Assembly: GCA_015257455.1 (NCBI GenBank)
Contig: JABZKD010000001.1
Coordinates: 62,001 to 126,000, forward strand
DNA: 64,000 nt
Source of the DNA: Nanosynbacter sp.
Lineage (GTDB): Bacteria; Patescibacteriota; Saccharimonadia; Saccharimonadales; Saccharimonadaceae
Direction of reading: 5' to 3'
Below the pieces are notes generated by a model. The model searched no databases and was not told the origin of the DNA. It saw nothing but the letters and a program-made list of their open reading frames with translations. Below, piece after piece: positions 59,401-64,000 of the stretch. The position numbers and the translations under genes are program-made. Every line of letters starts with the position of its first letter. Positions within the stretch are counted from its first letter, which is position 1.

Positions 59401-59993
59401 CCATTGGTAAAACCGAATTGCTTCAAAGTATCGAGTATTTCCACGACATTCTCTTTGACGAGCATGCTAAGGCCGAAGTTTCATTTAGTTATGAAAAACT
59501 TTCCTTCGAAGGTGTCCCTATCACCGGTACCATCGATCACCTCACCATCGACAAACAAAATAAAACTATTCGTATCTACGATTTCAAAACCTCAACTGGC
59601 ATGCAAGAAAAGGATACCTGGAAAAATAACAAAAAACTTTTCATCTATACCATTCAGCTGCTTTTCTATTACTATCTTGTCACCACTTCGCCAACCTATA
59701 AAAATTACACCATCGAATCTATGAGCTTACTTTTCGTTCTTCCAAGCTATAAAAACGTCAAACCAGGCGAGCCAGGTGAATTCTTCGAAAAAACCATCAC
59801 TAAATCCGAAATCGCTGAATTTGATATCGACATTCCGAAACTCATTCACGCCATCCGACATCAACTAGATACCTTGGATTTCTTAAATACCGAATCCTTT
59901 GCCTGCAAACCAGTCGGATACACCACCAAGAAAGCTGAGATTATCGACTTCGCCAACCAGCTAATCGCCGACTATGATAAAATTAAAGAGTAA
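56460..59993 (+). CDS. UvrD-like helicase fused to RecB-type nuclease
   Basis: 1177 residues, start MRPNKEQQ (AAAAGGAG upstream). Superfamily 1A helicase motifs: Walker A AGPGTGKT, CLTFTDAAATNMRDR, YHSFGKT, IMLDEFQDSNPAQVRLI, MAVGDDDQTIYEFQGA, LKENYRS, ITLISAHKSKGLEFKHVFL, LLFVAMTRAAKSL. The C-terminal ~250 residues form a PD-(D/E)XK nuclease: LIHKCFEMI, ITGTIDHLTIDKQNKTIRIYDFKT, IQLLFYYYLV. This matches AddA/AdnB-like enzymes that resect DNA ends. A large insertion (about 130-330) lies between motifs. No AddB-like partner is next to it. Confidence 0.9.
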   Translation: MRPNKEQQAAIEYLGGPLLVLAGPGTGKTQIISQRVAHILNVTQTNPSNILCLTFTDAAATNMRDRLRTVIGNSADELNIMTYHSFGKTIIGRYQNYATEIERLSEKNISPVEAENFFQQLLDELPITNPLRANKASEVSGLINKLKNANLSIADLTTNQEANQKDIENLNQALAATTIGKASSGNFESKCKERYFPILTVLGQVSSSHDQNILPNVPYISSELYRQMLDLYQSEIAKDKPSIAALKKFTDKHFTLNANGVCYYKQTNDIVKFSTILDFCQKYQTYLADSRLVDYADMILEAIKHLETDPDFKAMMAEQFQYIMLDEFQDSNPAQVRLIQLITDYDKPEIMAVGDDDQTIYEFQGALSSNLVDFYQHYHAKIIILKENYRSTSEILALSRKIADQIPDSFVKSESVLNSLGETSGDFTKDLHAARNSELSKITSDDQALQPINHPNTRISRHHFSDTISEYQWVAETIHNLIQSGEEQKNIAIIARKHDVLKAILPYLRKYDNINVTYERKENILEDAKIKELHDLLRVIHQLTSGQDPLDLLAEIMSADYLGLNPLDFVQLVHTGYHDHRHFLDYLLGYQKLPAVQNFAKFLAELAKKSLTSSVEDMINFLINLKPIYLDLETSEANSKSTIIDPLETNSESADPTKKSLYISPFVPNLDYENPETLSKQLTSKEVRQMVDFYQNLATLKEAFYDFTKTEHPKLADYIDFLDKYQATNTAIQKSAIFSDGQNAITLISAHKSKGLEFKHVFLLDLSDAHWNQNRGSQGIKPPFNLTFVNGATESEGCNLRLLFVAMTRAAKSLTMTSATINHNQSTTKPLGMMMEINEEKVIKTSPLLEAPEIFQHPSDNSEITELQHLKSTWLDKYLDPKDDLLKYLHAKADNIWLSATDVSNFVDLEYNGPLNFYRNRLIGAPRRIENVVNIEKGNLIHKCFEMITNQKITAEQALEYYLETAKNLDLSEREIEDLITIGKTELLQSIEYFHDILFDEHAKAEVSFSYEKLSFEGVPITGTIDHLTIDKQNKTIRIYDFKTSTGMQEKDTWKNNKKLFIYTIQLLFYYYLVTTSPTYKNYTIESMSLLFVLPSYKNVKPGEPGEFFEKTITKSEIAEFDIDIPKLIHAIRHQLDTLDFLNTESFACKPVGYTTKKAEIIDFANQLIADYDKIKE

Positions 59994-60979
59994 TGTATCA
60001 AAATTTTTCAGAATTTCTCCAAAACAAAAGCAAAATCTGCGTCATTCAAGCCGAAAATCCCGACGGAGACTCCTTAGGTTCCAGCTTAGCCCTAGAAGCA
60101 CTCCTTGAAGATAAAGAAGTTTCACTTTATTGCCCGGTCAATGTGCCAAAATATCTTCGTTATTTTTCCGGCTGGGAACGCATTGATCAAAATTTTGATT
60201 ACCACGCGGACGGTTATATCATTGTCGATACCGCCGCCACTATTCTTCTTAGCAAACTACTTGATGATTTGGTGATTCGCAATATTCTCTACACTAAACC
60301 AATTTTCGTCATCGACCATCATGAAACTGACGATGATTTAGATTTTCCACATCAAAGTATTATCGAACATTTACCATCTTGCACTAATCTGATTTACAAA
60401 ATTGCCATTGATCAAAATATCAAAATCAATCAATCCGCCGCCGAAAATATTTTTCAAGGTCTACTTTCCGATACTCTTGGCCTCACCACCGCTGGAGTCA
60501 CCGCTGATACTTTCCGCGTCGCGGCCCACCTTGCCGAACTTGGCGCCGACATCAATAAGCTAGAAGAAAGTCGCAAAGAATACATGAAAAAGTCGCGACG
60601 TATTCTCGATTATAAGGCCGACCTCATTAAGCGCATCGAATATAGCCTCGATGATAAGCTTTCCACCATCCATATTCCTTGGTCTGATATTACAGAATTT
60701 TCTGATGAGTATAATCCAAACGCGCTCATCCTCGAAGAGATGAAGATGGTCGAAGGCGTCGAAGTCGCCGTGGCCATTAAAACATATCCAGACGGCAAAG
60801 TCACTGGCAAAATTCGTACCTCGAAGCCAATCGCTGATAAGGTCGCTGGTTATTTTGGTGGCGGTGGTCACCCATTTGCCGCTGGCTTTCGCACTTATGA
60901 CACCACTTATGATGACGTATTACGTGACTTAGTTTTCTGTTGTAATGATTTACTTTTTAAATCTGAAGAAACTAATTAA
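59993..60979 (+). CDS. DHH/DHHA1 phosphoesterase (NrnA-like)
   Basis: 328 residues. DHH domain with AENPDGDSLGSSLALE, the second motif YIIVDTAA, the third VIDHHETDD and GLLSDTLGLTT; C-terminal DHHA1 domain ends KVAGYFGGGGHPFAAGFR. NrnA-type enzymes degrade oligoribonucleotides (nanoRNA) and 3'-phosphoadenosine phosphate. The more usual DHH first motif H-x-NPDGD is replaced by AENPDGD, losing that histidine. The ATG overlaps the helicase stop, so they are coupled. Confidence 0.88.
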   Translation: MYQNFSEFLQNKSKICVIQAENPDGDSLGSSLALEALLEDKEVSLYCPVNVPKYLRYFSGWERIDQNFDYHADGYIIVDTAATILLSKLLDDLVIRNILYTKPIFVIDHHETDDDLDFPHQSIIEHLPSCTNLIYKIAIDQNIKINQSAAENIFQGLLSDTLGLTTAGVTADTFRVAAHLAELGADINKLEESRKEYMKKSRRILDYKADLIKRIEYSLDDKLSTIHIPWSDITEFSDEYNPNALILEEMKMVEGVEVAVAIKTYPDGKVTGKIRTSKPIADKVAGYFGGGGHPFAAGFRTYDTTYDDVLRDLVFCCNDLLFKSEETN

Positions 60980-60991
60980 TCGAGAAACATT

Positions 60992-62407
60992 ATGACCAAA
61001 CTTCACCTATTCAATACCAAAACTCGCCAAATCGAAGAATTCATCCCTCAAAATTCCGAAAACGTCAAAATCTACACCTGTGGACCAACCGTTTATAATT
61101 TTGCCCACATTGGAAATTTCGCTAGCTATATCTACTGGGATCTCCTAGTTCGCACTCTCAAAATTAATCATTTAACTCCTCACCGTATTATTAATATTAC
61201 TGATGTCGGACACCTCGCATCTGATGCTGACGACGGGGAAGATAAACTCGAAAAAGGCGCCAAACGTGAAAATAAAACCGTTTGGGAAATTGCCAAATTT
61301 TATGAAGCGGCTTTCATTAAAGATTTTAATGCTCTAAATTTATTACCACCTACCAAGTTCTGCCGCGCCACCGACTACATTCAAGAAGATCTTGAAGTGA
61401 TTAACACCTTAATTGAGCGTGGATACACCTACGAAACTTCCGATGGGATTTATTTTGATACCAGTAAATTTGCTACCTATGCTGATTTTGCTAGACTTGA
61501 TCTAGATAACCTACGTGCTGGCGCCCGCGTCGATTTTAATTCCGAAAAACGCAATATTTCTGATTTTGCTATCTGGAAATTTATTAAACCTGGCGAAGAT
61601 CATGCCATGCAGTGGGATTTTCAAGGCAAAAAAGGCTACCCAGGCTGGCATCTTGAATGCTCCACCATCTCACATTTTGAATTAGGTGAGCCCCTCGACA
61701 TTCATGCCGGCGGCATCGATCACATTCCGATTCATCACACCAATGAAATCGCCCAATCGGAAGCTGCTTTTGGTAAAACTATGGCTAATTACTGGCTCCA
61801 CGCCAATTTCATCACCATTGATAATCAAAAAATTAGCAAATCCCTTGGCAATACTTATTCAATTCAAGATCTAAAAGACCGCGGCTTCTCACCACTCGAC
61901 TTTAAGCTCTGGATTTTGCAAGGACATTATCAATCCGAACGAAATTTCACTTTCGAAGGCCTTGCGGCTGCCAAAAATCGACGCCTACATTGGCTAAATC
62001 GCCTTGCGAAAACCCTGCAGGAAACTGCTACCATCGAAAATCAAGCTGCTCTTCTTACTAAGATTCAACAAGATCACTATCAAACTACGGAATTACAAGA
62101 AAAACTCATCGCCATCATTAATCAGAACCTTAACTCCGCTGAGGTCTTTGCTGAAATTGATCAAAATGAATTAAGTTTAGATGATTGGCGTTTTGTCGAT
62201 GAATTATTCGGACTTCGTTTCTTCGATTGTCTTATTCTGCCATCAAACGAAATTCAAACGCTTATTAAAGAGCGCGCCGAAGCTAAACTAAATAAAGATT
62301 ACGCCAAGGCCGACCAGATTCGCGAAGACTTAAAAGCCCATAATTTTAGTATTTTAGACACCAATCAAACCAGTTTCTGGCAATATCTTGAAACACCAAT
62401 GATATAA
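60992..62407 (+). CDS. cysS: Cysteinyl-tRNA synthetase
   Basis: 471 residues. Class I: YTCGPTVYNFAHIGN (zinc cysteine plus HIGH-like HIGN), INITDVGHLASDADDGEDK, PGWHLECSTIS (zinc cysteine), GGIDHIPIHHTNEIAQSEA (zinc His/Glu), KISKSLGN (KMSKS-like) and a DALR-type C-terminus ending with AKLNKDYAKADQIREDLKA. The zinc site that selects cysteine is retained, in contrast to the zinc losses in neighbouring proteins. It lies 12 nt after the DHH gene. Confidence 0.97.
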   Translation: MTKLHLFNTKTRQIEEFIPQNSENVKIYTCGPTVYNFAHIGNFASYIYWDLLVRTLKINHLTPHRIINITDVGHLASDADDGEDKLEKGAKRENKTVWEIAKFYEAAFIKDFNALNLLPPTKFCRATDYIQEDLEVINTLIERGYTYETSDGIYFDTSKFATYADFARLDLDNLRAGARVDFNSEKRNISDFAIWKFIKPGEDHAMQWDFQGKKGYPGWHLECSTISHFELGEPLDIHAGGIDHIPIHHTNEIAQSEAAFGKTMANYWLHANFITIDNQKISKSLGNTYSIQDLKDRGFSPLDFKLWILQGHYQSERNFTFEGLAAAKNRRLHWLNRLAKTLQETATIENQAALLTKIQQDHYQTTELQEKLIAIINQNLNSAEVFAEIDQNELSLDDWRFVDELFGLRFFDCLILPSNEIQTLIKERAEAKLNKDYAKADQIREDLKAHNFSILDTNQTSFWQYLETPMI

Positions 62408-62423
62408 TCAAACAAAGGAGTAT

Positions 62424-63515
62424 ATGTCACACACAATTGATATCGACACAAAAACATTTGTCCGCTTCTGGCTAGTCTTAATCGCTTTTGCCGCCGCCGG
62501 ATTTTTCATTATTAAAGCTGCCGGTGGTCTAATCATCGTCGGAATTTCCGCTTTTCTAGCAATCTCTCTTCATCCGCTAGCTAAACAAATCGATAAAATC
62601 GACAAACGTAAAAGTCGCCCTGGACTTTCTTCCGCATTAGCAGTTTTTACCATTGCACTAGCTTTTGCCATTATCGTGGGTGTGATTGGCCCGGTTATTG
62701 TCGAGCAAGTTTCCAATTTTCTCGCTACTGCACCTGCTAAGATTTCGGAGGTTATCGATCATTTAGATATTAATGGTATTGGCAATTATTTTGGCATTCC
62801 TAACCTCCAAGACAGCTTAACTTCCGGCATCAAAAGTTTCAGTAGTACGATGCTCGGCAATATTAGCAATATCGCCGTTGGCAGTATCGGTGCCATTAGC
62901 AATATCATCACTAGTGTGATTCTTACCATTGTCCTCACCATTCTCTTCATGCTTGAAGGCCCGACCATGATGCAAGATTTTTGGCGTGTCATGGCAGTCA
63001 AAGATAAAAAATCCGCCCACGTCTGGCAGCGCGTCATCACTCGCATGGGTAATGTGGTGGCAGCCTATGTTTCGTCCCAAGTCTTTATAGCTCTCCTCGA
63101 CGGCCTCATGACTATGCTCGGCGTTTTTGTTATTACTCTTATCTTCGGTCTTCCAGTTACCCTTGCCGTACCACTTGGACTTATCTCCTTCCTCTTCTTC
63201 CTCATTCCAATGTTTGGCCCAGTCATCGGCTGCATCTTGAATACTACTCTACTTTTCATCAACGCTCCTGGCGCCGCTATTGCTTTCTTTATTTTTTACC
63301 TCATCTATCAGCAAATCGAAAACAATATCATCGGCCCTCGCATTCAGGGTAAGGGACTCAATCTTCCTCCGCTCGCCATCTTAATTTCGATTACTATTGG
63401 TATGTATGCTTTTGGTTTGATTGGCTGTATTGTGGCTATCCCAATCGCTGGCTGCATTAAAATTCTTTTCGAAGAAGCTTCCAATATCCGCGCTACGCTC
63501 GATGACGAAAAATAA
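62424..63515 (+). CDS. AI-2E family (PerM-like) membrane transporter
   Basis: 363 residues with about eight membrane helices in the family arrangement: AAAGFFIIKAAGGLIIVGISAFLAI, a soluble loop (about 90-140), SVILTIVLTILFMLEGP, VSSQVFIALLDGLMTMLGV, GLPVTLAVPLGLISFLFFLIPMFGPVIG and QQIENNIIGPRIQGKGLNLPPLAIL. The last motif is the hallmark. Members export quorum signals or act as Na+/H+ antiporters; substrate unknown here. A TATAAT inside the end of cysS and AAAGGAG lie before the ATG. Confidence 0.9.
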   Translation: MSHTIDIDTKTFVRFWLVLIAFAAAGFFIIKAAGGLIIVGISAFLAISLHPLAKQIDKIDKRKSRPGLSSALAVFTIALAFAIIVGVIGPVIVEQVSNFLATAPAKISEVIDHLDINGIGNYFGIPNLQDSLTSGIKSFSSTMLGNISNIAVGSIGAISNIITSVILTIVLTILFMLEGPTMMQDFWRVMAVKDKKSAHVWQRVITRMGNVVAAYVSSQVFIALLDGLMTMLGVFVITLIFGLPVTLAVPLGLISFLFFLIPMFGPVIGCILNTTLLFINAPGAAIAFFIFYLIYQQIENNIIGPRIQGKGLNLPPLAILISITIGMYAFGLIGCIVAIPIAGCIKILFEEASNIRATLDDEK

Positions 63516-63627
63516 TTAAAATTTAAAATCTAGTTCAAGATCGAAAGATCAAATCTTTCTGACCTGCTTGACTAGTCATCCAAAATTTCACATAATTAAT
63601 AAGCACTTAAAAAGGAAAAAATTTACT

Positions 63628-63999
63628 ATGGAACAAGTTTTACCATTTCTTGAAGGAATGTTTTATATTGCAACTACCGATGGCGATCAGCCACATCTTC
63701 GCATTTTTGATGCTGCTGGCATTCTCGACGGCCATCTCTACATTGGCACCAAATCTAACAAACAGGTTTACGCTCAAATCGAAAAAAATCCTAAGGTCGA
63801 AATTTACGTCTTTAGCAACGAACTTGGCCTCATGCGTTTCACCGCTGAAGCTAAAACTGTTACCGACAAGGAACTAAATCAAAAAGCCTACGAATCCACC
63901 GGCAAAACTTACGACGAAACCTCTGCCGCTATCGAGCTCACCAATGTTCGTGGCTCCATCAAAACTAAAGACGGTGAAACCGTAGAACTTAATTTCTAA
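63628..63999 (+). CDS. Pyridoxamine-phosphate-oxidase-like flavin-binding protein
   Basis: 123 residues, start at MEQVLPFLEG. Split-barrel fold features: MFYIATTDGDQPHLRIFDA, GHLYIGTKSNKQVYAQIEKNPKVEIYVF and a final acidic hairpin. Small members of this family bind FMN or F420 and reduce various substrates; the specific role is not readable. The 112-nt spacer before it contains a GATC..GATC dyad but no obvious promoter. The stop codon ends one base before the window edge. Confidence 0.8.
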   Translation: MEQVLPFLEGMFYIATTDGDQPHLRIFDAAGILDGHLYIGTKSNKQVYAQIEKNPKVEIYVFSNELGLMRFTAEAKTVTDKELNQKAYESTGKTYDETSAAIELTNVRGSIKTKDGETVELNF

Positions 64000-64000
64000 G

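Overview
This window looks like a chromosome segment of a Candidatus Saccharibacteria (TM7) or closely related Patescibacteria bacterium. The evidence is indirect: compact, moderately AT-rich coding with short spacers, many genes whose -10 box lies 6-9 nt before the start codon, zinc-free versions of several housekeeping proteins, an arginine deiminase system, ComEC and BspA-type leucine-rich surface proteins. TGA closes at least two genes (P-loop kinase ending 12789, YgjP ending 13339), so the UGA-to-glycine code of Gracilibacteria/Absconditabacteria does not apply. No 16S gene is present, so the taxon is inferred.

Region 1 (1-9300) is an accessory island of unrecognised genes on both strands, with strong Shine-Dalgarno sites, consensus promoters and, before several genes, leader hairpins followed by U-tracts. 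Two paralogous families are interleaved. Family A (1113-1772, 3226-3873, 4659-5327 and the frameshifted 7749-8637) ends in a segment resembling sigma-factor region 4; a stand-alone protein resembling the C-terminal domain of RNA polymerase alpha (364-843) starts the island. Family B (1992, 2718, 3940, 5523, 6141, plus a distant member at 22159) shares a weak C-terminal strand-hairpin pattern. A 0.7 kb gene-free stretch (7129-7580) looks like a large structured RNA on the minus strand.

Region 2 (9336-19428) holds a Y-family polymerase with a small partner, bL33, tRNA-Trp, a YhhN-like membrane protein, a P-loop kinase, a YgjP metallopeptidase, a sortase, a GH97 glycosidase, a degenerate beta-lactamase-fold protein, pyrophosphatase and RarA.

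Region 3 (19498-37382) alternates surface and core functions: three BspA-like proteins, SecE-NusG, the arginine deiminase genes (arcA-arcB, then a YfcC-type carrier and arcC), an HD-domain protein and uL11-uL1 with an apparent rRNA-mimic L1 site. The arc genes together would turn arginine into ornithine, ammonia, CO2 and ATP.

Region 4 (37580-64000) is mainly housekeeping: bL12-uL10 with its leader, RlmH, DnaX, DnaB, a GT-C glycosyltransferase, YbaB-RecR, RmuC, acetate kinase, a CIRCE-controlled DnaJ, a retropepsin-like/RimK pair, ComEC, an RlmD-type methyltransferase, several membrane proteins, a UvrD-nuclease fusion, a DHH phosphoesterase, CysRS, an AI-2E family permease and a PNPOx-like protein.
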